Assembly: GCF_000315625.1 (NCBI RefSeq)
Contig: NW_005434658.1
Span: 314,146-369,826 of the forward strand
Length of the DNA: 55,681 bases
Direction: 5' to 3'
Source of the DNA: Guillardia theta CCMP2712
Taxonomy: Eukaryota > Cryptophyceae > Pyrenomonadales > Geminigeraceae
Below, one piece after another: positions 22,051 to 31,889 of the stretch. Within the stretch, counting starts at the first letter, position 1; the number at the start of each line of letters is the position of its first letter. Both the position numbers and the translations under genes were made by a program. The notes beneath the pieces are model-generated. The model searched no databases. It worked only from the letters and a program-made list of their open reading frames with translations, and had not been told where the DNA came from.

Positions 22051-22655
22051 TGAGGGTCAGCGCAATGGCTCTTCGGTGATGGGTAAGATGTTTGGAGGAG
22101 ATTGGCAGGAGAGAGAAGGAAGGAGAGAAAGATGGATCAAAGTATGAACAGATAGCAAGAAGAGAAGACACCTTGTTGTGATGCTCAGTGCTCCTTTAGT
22201 TCAGAAGGGTTTCACCTTCGTTTTCTTCTCATTTGCAGTCACTCGTGGCCAAGTAGTTTATGCCTTGCTAGTTTGCTTCATCTCCATGCGTTCATCTATC
22301 TGCTCTAACACCCTCAAATCTGTTATCACGAATGCGATCCTGCGGACACAATGCCTCTGTCAGCTGGCTTGTTTTTTTGTGAATCTGCCAACATCCATAT
22401 TTCGACCGGAATGATACAATTATTTTTGGAAGTTTGTGTCCCTGATCATTGTCAATTTCGATCCCGCTTCATTGACTTTCTTCATGGATTCACAGGGGGG
22501 TCGGAATTTCTTATTGATTGTCAAAATACCTGAGCAACACGAATCTTAGTTGCGAGAATCATCGATTGGTACACCGCAGGGCCAACTTGCCATAAGTAAT
22601 GACTGAGGTGGATGCATCCTTGCACTGCCTCTAGTCTTGTATGACACCTGGTTAG
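22051..22655. other. Spacer upstream of the MFS gene
   Basis: No gene seen. Ordinary AT-leaning sequence with a pyrimidine-rich stretch at 22195-22300. An undetected 5' exon of the transporter could lie here, because GTTAG directly before the ATG at 22656 could also be a splice acceptor. Confidence 0.25.
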
Positions 22656-24452
22656 ATGCAATCGAAGCAGGGGATGAGCATCGATGAAGCTCTCGACCGC
22701 ATCGGTGATCCCCATTCTTTTTCGCTGACATGGCCATGATGGTTTTCTTGAACAGATCTCGGAAGGGGTCAAATATTTTCCATTGCAACGATGTGCTTGC
22801 TCTGGATCGGTGAAGGCATGCAGATCTTCATCTTCTTCTACCTCCCGAAGGCTTTGAATGATGATTGGGGAACACCAGCGGATGACGTCGCATGGATTGA
22901 CGGTGATGATGAACCTGACTTGAAGATTGAAGTTCTTGTCGCTGAAATGAGACGTTACCAGGTGCGATGTTTCTTGGTGTAGCAATAGGCGCACTGATCG
23001 GGGGATACACCGGAGATGCCTATGGCAGACGACCGACTTTGCTCTTCTTCGTGGGTCTTTCTGTCATCTCCGGCTTGTTCTGTTGGTGGTTTGCGCAAAG
23101 CTTCATTCATCTGCTCCTTGTCAGATTCGTTGTTGGTGTGGGAGCTGGGGGTTTCGCTCCGGTCTCGCTGTCACTGACCCTTGAAGCCTGTCCTTCACGG
23201 TACCGAGGCCGGGTTGCGTTGGCAGTTCCAGGGTTTGCTGGGGCGCTGGGGCGCGTCCTGACAGCTGCATTGGCAGAGGCCTTATATGACACTTCCTACA
23301 ATCCACATTACGCAAGGTTCAATTGGAGAGGCTGCATCGTGATCTGCACGATCCCTTTCATCTTGGGATTCTGCCTTGGCGTTTATGCCATATCGGAATC
23401 AGCAAGGTGGTTGCTTGTCAAGGGACGAGGTGAAGAAGCGAGTGATGGGCTGCACAACTTAGCCCTGAGGAATGGAACAGCGGACGAATTCCCCAAAGGA
23501 ACTCAACTGAGGAAGGTGGAGTGTGACGAGCTGGAGGCGATGGATGACGTTTCGTGGCATCGACTCTTTATGGAGCCCTTGCTTACACCTCTCCTCCTCA
23601 CCTCGATCTCACATCTCTGCATAGCAATCGCTTACTTCGGAATGATCTTCTCTCTTCCGGTGTACCTCGATGTTTACGGCGCGGCCCACGGATGGACAGA
23701 GGAGCAGAAAGATCTCATCCTTGTCATAGTCGCGGTATCTGAGGTTCCGGCTCTGATGATTGCGATGTGGACCATTGAGATTTATGGCATCGGGAGACGG
23801 TACACAGTGATTGCAAGCATGATTGGTTGTGGGATTTCCTGCATAATCTTCAACTTTCACGTCGTCGCAACTGCCTTGAACAACACTTATGCGCTGGTCA
23901 TCCCGAACTTCTTGGGGAGAGGGTTTGCTGCCGCGGCCTTGATCACTGGCAACGTGTACATGGCGGAGATGTTCCCCACTGGAACTCGAGCAGCTGCAGC
24001 TTCCATTTCCAGAGCCTCTGGTCAGGTTGGCGCAGCTCTTGCTCCCATCGCTGCAGGGTTCCTTCTTGTGGACTACAGGCAGGGAGACTATGGAATGTGG
24101 ACAAAGTTGCAGCCTCTAAGAGTTTACGTTCTCTTTTCCATCTTCTCGTTTCTTGGAGCATTTCTCTTCTACGAGCTCGGTGCAGAAACAGCCGGAAGGC
24201 ACCTTGCCAACACCCAGCAAGAGAGCATGGAGCAGGTAATTCATCCTTGCACTTTCTACTTCAATCTTACGTTTCCGGCTGCAGATCGAAGAGGCTCCAG
24301 ATAAAAGTGAACTCCGCCTTTCATCGACCATAAAGGAGATCCTCGGCGACAAGAACCAAGCGACAGATTCCGAGAAGGAGGGCTTGCTGAAAGACCTGCC
24401 AACGAAGGAAGCCGGCGATGAAGGATGGCAAGCTAAACCCTACCAGTATTGA
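22656..24452 (+). CDS. MFS transporter, SV2/SVOP-like
   Basis: Major facilitator superfamily carrier, probably for an organic ion or sugar-like solute; the substrate cannot be told. Exons 22656-22704, 22756-22902, 22962-24235 and 24285-24452 give 545 residues in phase. A TAG lies directly upstream of the ATG. Seen: the SV2-type start IDEALDRIDLGRGQIF and LLWIGEGMQIFIFFYLP; the loop 2-3 motif GGYTGDAYGRRP (family G-x(3)-D-x-x-GRR); the loop 4 arginine region LVRFVVGVGAGG; YRGRVALAVPGFAGALGR; a long central loop; the second-half motif EIYGIGRRYTV; and TYMAEMFPTGTRAAA-like NVYMAEMFPTGTR. About 12 helices. A hydrophilic tail of about 70 residues is rich in Glu and Lys. The C-terminus is convergent with the small minus-strand gene, 146 bp away. 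Confidence 0.93.
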
Positions 24453-24598
24453 TATTCATTAAGCACTTTATTGTACCTTGCATGCTGCGACAAATCTTTC
24501 AAATGATGTTCAGCTACTCAGTGTTGCGTTGTTTTGACATCGACAAGGACAGCAAGCAGGATATCAGATTGGAGACAGAATGATTATTTGTCCTGAAT

Positions 24599-25269
24599 TC
24601 ACATCAAGAGCGTGGCAGCGGGGACCCAAACAAATACCTTGTCGTGCTCTTCCTCTTCCTCTTCTTCCTCCTCCTCATCGTCATCATCATCGTCGTCATC
24701 CTCAAAATCCTGTCGTGATTGGCTCAGAAATTCTTTACGACATATGTTGTGTACCTCTGGCGGTCTTGGTCGTCCACTGGAGCCTACATGGATCAAGGAA
24801 GACTTCATTCAACAAGCAACCGTAGACCAAGAAAACATGCATGAAAGACAAAAATGCAAAGTCCAAGACAAACATCAAGCGGGCGGTCAGACAAGGAAAT
24901 CAAATATGTGGGAATATGGGAAGGCAGTTCATCAGTAGGACGTGCATGCATAGACGGGAAGGCATGCAGATACGCAGGCAGATATGATAGTAAACAATTG
25001 AGTAAATTAGACAATCGAGCCACAAACTCATTCAGACATGTAGGCAGGCGGGCGGGCGAGAAGGCAGACGCAGCCAAGGGCGGTAGTTCATTCAATAACT
25101 GACCGGATCCAGCCTTGGCGAGAGTCTTCTTGACCTTTCCATCCGAGCTTTCTCCTCCTCCTCCTCCTCCTCCTCCTCCGATACATCCGCAACCCATCAG
25201 CACCACAATCACGATCCCTGCCAGCATCGCCAGCACCGGCGCGAGCGACATCAGCCCCTCCTGCTCCAT
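24599..25269 (-). CDS. Small membrane protein with acidic tail
   Basis: Two exons, 25269-25104 and 24756-24599, join in phase across a 347-bp intron to give 107 residues. Seen: a short N-terminus; one hydrophobic helix (LAPVLAMLAGIVIVVLMGCG); a run of Gly; a Lys-rich patch (GKVKKTLAKAG); then RKEFLSQSRQDFE followed by eight Asp and about ten Glu. It is probably a single-pass tail or signal-anchor protein. The acidic run derives from a GAC/GAG repeat and may vary in length. No family is recognised, and the intron is longer than usual here, so the model is moderate. ACTACCCCTACCCCT lies just upstream (25291-25305). Confidence 0.5.
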
Positions 25270-25838
25270 TGCGCCCCTCCTTTCCCGCCACTACCCCTAC
25301 CCCTCTACAACACCATTCACATTCATTTCAAATTTTACCCCCAAATACAGAACATTGTTTTTGAAAATTTCAAAATAAAAGATGAAAAATAATTGTTACT
25401 CCAAATGTTTAGACCTGCTACCCCTGCACCCCCACCTCCTCTGCAACAGAGGTCCAATTCTGGGTCCATGATTAGTTCCCCCGGCTCCCAGCCTGACAAC
25501 ATCCTGCGATGTTTTTCTTCTTCTTTTTTTCTTTTACAGTTTGATCACGACCCCCACAAAAGATTCCAGTAGAGGTGTTACCTGGTTACCCCCGAAAAAA
25601 AAATGTTTTTTTACTCCAGTACTAACATGTTACACTTGAGTAATATAAAACTGGGGGGAAGGAGCCGAGGTAGGCAGGTAGGAGGAGGGGAAGCAGGAAA
25701 GTAAGGCGAAGTGTGCGGGAGTTCTCATCGAGGAGGATCTGAGCAGTACTTTCATCCCTTATCCTTCCCTGCTCTGTGTTGTTTGCCGCCCTCGCAGTAG
25801 GCGGTGAGCTCTAGCTTCTCGAGGGCCTGGGGTATGCC
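25270..25838. promoter_or_regulatory. Divergent spacer with C-rich TACCCC tracts
   Basis: Several CTACCCCT tracts (about 25291-25305 and 25421-25433), CCTGGTTACCCCCG near 25590, and homopolymer A/T runs at 25520-25610. No gene seen. Confidence 0.35.
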
Positions 25839-26945
25839 TTGAAGCATCTCAGTTCAGTGCCAACAACTGCCCTGCAGGGTTCTGGTGGAGGAGAGCCTCA
25901 CATCGCAATGCACCGTCTCAGAGGAAAGCGCTCAGCGGTCAGGGGAGATGTGGCCATGGCTACTCCGCAAGAACTCTTGACACATGACAGCGACAGGCAG
26001 AGGTTTCACAATATCCTACATGACCTCAGAAATCCAAGGCTGCGCATACACAACCCCACAACCAAACAGCTGCTCAGAGTCCCTGCCGAGTACGTGGTAG
26101 ACCGGACCATGGGCATGTACTCCAACGTAAACCTCATGGCAGCTCTCATCCTCTCGGGAGTCACCAGTGTCTCGCTGACTCCGGTAGACGTCTCGAGCAT
26201 CAGTGCAGACAAGAGGACGCTTGCCAACTGCTTCAACCTGCTGGCCGAGCTGTGCATGACGATCAACGCTCTCAACGTGATGTTCACCACCTACATCCTG
26301 CTGGCTATCGCTGCGGAGATGCCCTCTACCATCTACACCTTCCTGAGCAAGTCCGAAGGCTTGACCTTCATTTACTTCTTTGCGACGTTCCTCAGTGGAA
26401 TTCTGATCTTGGTGCTGGGTGTGCTGGCACAATGGCTGCACGGAGATGCCTGGGCGGCCTGGACGGCAACGATTGCGACGGGAACCATCTTCTTGACGAG
26501 TGCAGTACACTATGGATACTTGATGAGCGTTCTCATGCCGATCCAGTACAGTGGGTGGGGTTTTTTCGCTTCGCTCAACCTCTTCTGGGGGAAGGAGGCG
26601 AAGGCAGAAGCAGCACGACAGGGCAGAATCATCGCGTCCGAGGCCGAGAGCCACCTTCCCCTGGAGAGAGAGTACCGGGAAGGGGTAAGGGACGAGAAGC
26701 TCGATGAAGTCGTCGCAGATCTCACCAAGCTGCTGCATCGAGCTCTGCCGGAAGCAGCGGAGGAGAGAATCAGCCACATCTCCCAGCAGATGGCGAACGA
26801 GGGGCTGGTAGTTGGGGTGCTTGCGAATGCTGCGCGCAAGGACGCGAAGCTGATCTATCAGGTGCTGGGAGGAGATGACGTGAACTTCGAGCTGCGGCGC
26901 GGGGAGCGGCTGGCAGTGATCAACGAGTTGTTAGAGCACGAGTAA
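25839..26945 (+). CDS. Multi-pass membrane protein, paralog B of an inverted pair
   Basis: Intronless, up to 368 residues; in-frame starts at 25839, 25909 (MHRLRGKRS) or later MATPQELL are all possible. From residue about 85 it matches the minus-strand protein at 17921-18955. The block from QLLRVPAEYVVDRTM to ILLAIAAEMPST and the last 95 residues are identical apart from single changes. The region around helix 3 differs (TFLSKSEGLTFIYFFATF against GILSKSEGLTMIYFVSTF). About four helices, then a long charged amphipathic tail that ends NELLEHE. Function unknown. Confidence 0.8.
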   Translation: MKHLSSVPTTALQGSGGGEPHIAMHRLRGKRSAVRGDVAMATPQELLTHDSDRQRFHNILHDLRNPRLRIHNPTTKQLLRVPAEYVVDRTMGMYSNVNLMAALILSGVTSVSLTPVDVSSISADKRTLANCFNLLAELCMTINALNVMFTTYILLAIAAEMPSTIYTFLSKSEGLTFIYFFATFLSGILILVLGVLAQWLHGDAWAAWTATIATGTIFLTSAVHYGYLMSVLMPIQYSGWGFFASLNLFWGKEAKAEAARQGRIIASEAESHLPLEREYREGVRDEKLDEVVADLTKLLHRALPEAAEERISHISQQMANEGLVVGVLANAARKDAKLIYQVLGGDDVNFELRRGERLAVINELLEHE

Positions 26946-27344
26946 CGAGGGAAGAGAAGGAGGCTATGGTACAAAAGAGTCGACCAGGTCCCTCTGAGAT
27001 GTTTAGCAGATTTTTGGGCACAGTAAGGTGCAGCAGAGAACGTTTTTGTAGAAACACTGATGAAACTATCATCATAATGACACACTTATGAAGCTATCCA
27101 TCTTCCAGACTTCTTCCCTCCTCCCCTCCCCGCGTTACAGCGCGTCTCCTCCTTCGCCCAGTTCGCCCGATTGTCGCGTCTCTTTTACGTAAAGCGTAAT
27201 CGGAATAATAAGAGGTGGTGGGGGTGGTGAACTGCAGGGTCAGTGTGGGATAACTGATATTGAAAATGTAAGAATATACAGGGTGGGGTAGAAAAGGAGG
27301 GGTATATGCTCCCCGACCATGTTATAGGGAGCTCGTAGTTAGCC
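26946..27344. other. Spacer upstream of the FAD monooxygenase
   Basis: No gene seen. It contains a CT-rich stretch (27108-27150) and GGGTGGGGTAGAAAAGGAGGGGTA at about 27280-27304, close to the monooxygenase start. Confidence 0.3.
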
Positions 27345-30300
27345 ATGCGAGGGAGAGCGCTGCTACTGGTCCGCCCTGACAGGCTGGGTGGGAGGGTGAC
27401 AGGAAGGATGATGAAGGTGAGAGCGAAGGGGACGCTACCCTTGCCCGCCATGGAGAACACGAGAGCGAGGACGAGGAGTCAGGTACTTGAGCTGTTTCAT
27501 CATGAGGGGATATTGCCTGGTGGCACCATCCCACGCACGAGACCCCATGAGGGGCATGCAGCAGCCTGGGTGAAGAGGCCAGCCTCTCCGCACATGAGCA
27601 GCATGACAGCGGGTGTTAGATCATGGCCGCAGGCCCAGAGGGCAGCTCCTTCCTCACGACGAGCAAGCTCCGCTAGGAGGGAGACTGCAGACATCGTCAT
27701 CGTAGGCGCAGGTCCTGTCGGGGTGTATTCGGCGATCCTGCTCTCGAGGTTCGGGCTTCCCTGCGTTGTAGTGGACAAGGGAGATGGCGTGTATGACCTG
27801 GAGAAGAGCATGGAGATGCACCCGCGCGCTCACGTGCTCAACGTACGGAGCATGGAGCTGTTAGACGAGGTGGGGTTGTACGAGCCCCTGGAGAAGGAGA
27901 TGCCGCCGCTGGATCAGTGGAAGTACTTTCGATACACGACCTCCCTGATAGGAACTGAGTTCGGGGTGATCGATCACTGCGACGATGGGGATGGCGCCTA
28001 CTCGAACCTCAGGGGCAGCAGCCACGTGTTCGCGTGCCACATTGCTCAGCCGAAGCTCGAGTACCACCTGTGGAAGCTTGCTAGGCAGAGCCAGGGCATT
28101 CGGTTCCTTACACAACACGAGATGACGGACATCGGCAAGGACGGGGACGACCTGGTCGTCAAGCTCTGCCCCCATCCGCCCCCATCTGACGCCGCAGCAG
28201 CAGGGGGGGCGGTGGATATCACCTGCAAGTACTTGATCGCAGCTGATGGCTCGAGAAGCAAAGTGCGGGAGGTCTGCAACATCGGGCTGGAGGGGAAGCG
28301 CGGGATCGAGAGCTTCGTCAGCATCCACTTCAAGTGCCCCGAGCTGGCAGGCAGGCTCCAGGGCAAGTTCGCGATGCTCTACTTCGTGTTCAACCCCAAG
28401 GCAAGCGAGCGAGGGGCTCGAGGAGGGCGAGGAGGCTGAGTGAGTGCATACAGGTCATAGCGTGCATTGTTGCCCACGATATCAACCAGGGGGAGTGGGT
28501 GGCGCAGGTTTCGGGTGTTGGGACCGTGACCAGTGTATGACGTCTTTGGGTGAAGGTGCCGTACTTCCCCCCAGCGCAGGATGGGATCCTGCGAGCAGAG
28601 GAATGCCATGAGCTGATCGCAGCGATCATCGGCGCACAGCCGACGGGGGATGTCAGGGAAGGTGGGGAGGAGGGTTCCAACGTCTCGAGTGGAATCGCCG
28701 AGGACGGGCGGCCTATCTCTTGGAAGCTCTGCAGGTTAACTTGAAACCTCCCCAGCTGCCCTCCAGCTGACGTCCAGCAGTTGGAGGCCATGGTCGATGG
28801 ATGCCATGATCGCCTCCAAGTACTCCGTGGACGGGAGGATCTTCCTCGTGGGCGATGCTGCGCATCAGTTCCCCCCGTCAGGAGGGTTCGGGCTCAACTG
28901 CGGCCTTCAGGTCCCCAGGCTGCTGCTGCCTCCGAGGCCCGGGGTGACCGTTCGCAGGATGCGCACAACCTTGCCTGGAAGCTAGCAGCCGTCCTCAGGT
29001 GCTCCAAGAGCGCCTCCGTCCTGGATTCGTACCAGGTTGAGAGGAAGCCAGTGGCACGAGACACTGCAGTGAGTGAACTTGCTGCGCTGCTCGGGCCCTG
29101 GTCCTGAGGCTCCTGCCATGCAGATGCTGAGCATCGAGAATCACGCGAGGGGGCTCCTGGTTCCTTCAGCGGTCAAGACGACGATGCTCTCTAGCTCGAA
29201 GCTGGCATGATGGTGTGTTTCAGGTTGGGTTGGACAGGGACATGTTGAGCTCCATGACGCAAGGCTTGCCTGCTAGTCTGCTGCAATCTTTCTCTACCTC
29301 AGCCAAGTCGCTGGTCCGAGAGCCTCTTCCATGCCCAGTCACACCCTGACATGCAGACACAGTCACAAAGCCTCCTACAAGTCGCTCAGAGCCCGCTGTC
29401 GCTCATCCAGTCATTCTCCAAGGTGGCGCATCATTCTGCGGACTTCCTCCTCTATCCTGATCTCGTTGCCGCAGGACCCGACCTCCCCTCCAGCCTCCTC
29501 GCACAACCTTGAGAAGATGTTGAAGATTTTGCTCGGAACCCCCATGGCCAGGGCGATGCAACGAACGGTAACTTCGAGTTGGACGGCGAGCCTTGAGAGC
29601 TCATCTCCCATCCCTTTCTCTGCTCCTCTTCCCGCCAGGTGATCGAGCGGAAATCCATCCCTCTTCTCTTCCCGGAGCACGATCTGGGCGCGAAGTATCC
29701 TCTGAACGAGGTCGTTCGGTGCGGAGCGACGGAGAGCACAGGGACGGGCGACTCCACCTCTCCCTCCTTGGGGCCCATTGGCAAGAGCTCTCTCCCAGCA
29801 GGCACCAGGCTCTACAAGCCTAGCGGGAAGCCCGGTTCCAGGCTGCCGCACAAATTTCTCCGAAGGTATCTGGTACCTCTGCCAGCAAGACGGTTGATGA
29901 GTCTCCGACAGGGTTAAGGACGGGAGGGTCGCCTCGAGCAGCAGCTGGGTGTCGGAGCATGCCGTACGATTGCGACTCTCTCCTCTCCTCGCTCAGAGGC
30001 CGCAGGTGTCTCCGAGTGTCCATGCTCCTCAGTTTGTTCTCTTCCTCGTGGGATCAACCAAGTCGATTCAGTGCTGGGTTGACAGGTGACCTGCGCCCCT
30101 TCTCCCCCACGACTTTGAGTGACTGCTGGACCTGTCAGTCTCGGTGCGTCAGACTTCCTGAGTGTCAACCTGGGGAAGCTGGCCCTGGGGAAGCGAGCTG
30201 CAGTAGCTTCGACGATGGAGGCTTGCATTATTGGGGTGACAGGTGAAGAAAGTCCGTCGGGAATGTGAGCAAAGGGAAGGGAAGGGATGAGTATGACACA

Positions 30301-30486
30301 GTTTGCAGGAGCGCGTGCGAGCTCATGGTCGACGAGTCACGAGGAGAGTTCAGAGAGGTTCTTGGCATGCAGCAAGAGGGAGCCGTGCTCGTACGACCCG
30401 ATGGCTACATTGCGTGGAGATTCGTCGGTTCTGCTCTGGACTTGAAAGAAGCAGAGCTGAGATATCTTGCTTCTGTTCTCACTTGA
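27345..30486 (+). CDS. FAD-dependent aromatic-type monooxygenase (PheA/TfdB family)
   Basis: Flavoprotein hydroxylase that would use NAD(P)H and O2 to hydroxylate an aromatic or similar ring; the substrate is unknown. Exons read with phase: 27345-28400, 28454-28507, 28556-28734, 28781-28910, 28958-29068, 29124-29171 and from 29224. Later exons near 29370-29590, 29640-29865, 29913-30000, 30007-30085, 30120-30243 and 30309-30486 are approximate. Seen: the Rossmann dinucleotide motif IVIVGAGPVGVYSAILLSRFG after a long, probably presequence-like N-terminus; IAADGSRSKVR; MLYFVFNPK then VIACIVAHDINQGEWVAQ and VPYFPPAQ; and the second FAD motif FLVGDAAHQFPPSGGFGLN followed by DAHNLAWKLAAVL. The thioredoxin-like end domain has GAVLVRPDGYIAWRF. 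Intron 28401-28453 is GC-AG (AAG/GCAAGC). Confidence 0.9.
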
Positions 30487-30642
30487 GCAATGCTACGCAC
30501 TTTTTGTTGACCAACCCTTATGTAGTCAAGATACGTGATGAAGCAGAGAGTTTTCTCAGTAAAAGAATTCACGAACAATCTCTGATCCCGTGTGGAATGA
30601 AATTTTCCTTCATTTTCCTTCTCAACTGATATCTTCTTTCCT

Positions 30643-30701
30643 TCACTCCCTCCCTCCCTCCCTCCCTCCCTCCCTCCTTCCCTCCCTCCCTCCCTCCCTC
30701 C
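30643..30701. repeat. (CCCT)n simple repeat
   Basis: About fourteen CCCT units with one interruption, between the monooxygenase and the tRNA gene. Confidence 0.9.
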
Positions 30702-30814
30702 TCTCGTCGCCTGCATAGTCATCCACATGCTTGGTCCCCGGCACCTCGGCCATTCACCCCGACAAAGCCTTCTTTGCATTTCATCATATACTCTCAGATC
30801 TGTCAGTGAATGAA

Positions 30815-30887
30815 GCCCTTCTAGCTCAGTCGGCAGAGCGCACGGCTTTTAACCGTGTGGTCGCGGGTTCGAGCCCCGCGAAGGGTG
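30815..30887 (+). tRNA. tRNA-Lys(UUU): tRNA-Lys (anticodon UUU)
   Basis: Full cloverleaf of 73 nt without an intron. Acceptor arm 30815-30821 pairs with 30880-30886 (one G-U at the end); D arm GCTC/GAGC (30824-27, 30836-39); anticodon arm CACGG/CCGTG with loop CTTTTAA and anticodon TTT at 30848-30850; variable loop TGGTC; T arm GCGGG TTCGAGC CCCGC. The internal A box (TAGCTCAGTCGG) and B box (GGTTCGAGCCC) fit Pol III. CCA is not encoded, as expected in a eukaryote. Confidence 0.97.
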
Positions 30888-30891
30888 GGAA

Positions 30892-30901
30892 TTTTTTTTT
30901 T
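30892..30901 (+). terminator. Pol III terminator of the tRNA gene
   Basis: A run of ten T begins five bases after the discriminator base of tRNA-Lys. Confidence 0.9.
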
Positions 30902-30944
30902 GACGCAGATCGGCATGCCGAGTCGTTTTTGTGCGGCCGGGCCG

Positions 30945-31680
30945 CCTACCAGCAAGTTACGACCCCGGGCCACCACTTCCCGGACTCAATAATGAAATGC
31001 TGAGTCACTAGTACTGAGCAGATCGCACGTGACCGTCCGGGACTCGGGAGATCTGATCTAGTAAGTCTGCAGTGATGCCTGGCAACTTGCGGCCGCGAAG
31101 GACTACTGAGCCATGCTGGCATTGGCCCCGGCCTAAGTAAGCCTTTACCGTTACACTGCAGTGGGAGCCTGAGCCGCCCACGGCTGAGGCAAGAGTGGAG
31201 GAAGGGCCTGGCAACCGGGGCAGGGCAAAGTGCCTCCGACGAGTCAGATGTCGGAAGCGGTCAATACAGTCGCAAAACTTCACAGTGATTACAGTTACCG
31301 TGACTGCAACTTGAACCGTGCCGAAACGCTTGTGAGCATCAGGGGCCTCGGAGATCAATTGAACTGGCAAGACTTCACGTCTGGAGTACGGTACTGAGTC
31401 ATGGCTAGTACTTCCAGGCGGCCGCTGATCATCCGGCGTCACTGGCTCAGTCACTGGCACGCCGCGCCTCGTAAACCATCGGGCCTGCTCTCAGAGGTCC
31501 GGCGGAACACGAATCATTTCAACGATCGGCGTCCTTGACAATTGAGTCCGGTCGCTGAGCACGCATTCAAGCGTGAAACTTGAGGAGCCGGGCCGCCCCG
31601 GCCGAGCCTCGGAGACGAGTGGTAAGGGCCGGGCCGGGCCGGGCCCGCCCTAGTGAAGACATAATAATGGGCGGTATGAG
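30945..31680. repeat. GC-rich island C
   Basis: About 730 bp of mixed GC-rich words: CCGGGCCGG, GTCACTGG, ACTGAGTC and GGCCGGGCCGGGCC near 31630. No gene or cloverleaf is recognised. It starts directly after the tRNA terminator. Confidence 0.4.
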
Positions 31681-31706
31681 GGTTGTCAGTTATGGCCGAT
31701 TGGAAA

Positions 31707-31797
31707 GGAGAAGAAGGAGAGGAAGAGACAAGGAGAGGAAGAGACAAGGAGAGGAAGAGACAAGGAGAGGAAGAGACAAGGAGAGGAAGAGACGGAG
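31707..31797. repeat. 16-bp tandem repeat, AGGAGAGGAAGAGACA
   Basis: About five near-perfect copies of AGGAGAGGAAGAGACA just upstream of the large membrane-protein gene. It may lie in the 5' UTR or promoter. Confidence 0.85.
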
Positions 31798-31889
31798 GGG
31801 TTGAGTGTGATTTCTTTGAGGCAGGGAATCTGCTGAAGGCGCTAGGAAGCAAGGATATGTCTGCGTGTCAGATGGTGGGAGGCTGAAGC

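Noticed and set aside
17921-26945. The inverted paralogs as terminal repeats of a transposon
   Set aside because: The repeats are coding genes with diverged ends. No transposase, target-site duplication or short terminal repeat was seen between or around them.
30945-31680. Further tRNA or rRNA genes in the GC-rich islands
   Set aside because: Words such as GGTTCG-like boxes occur, but no stretch folds into a full cloverleaf, and no rRNA core sequence is recognised.
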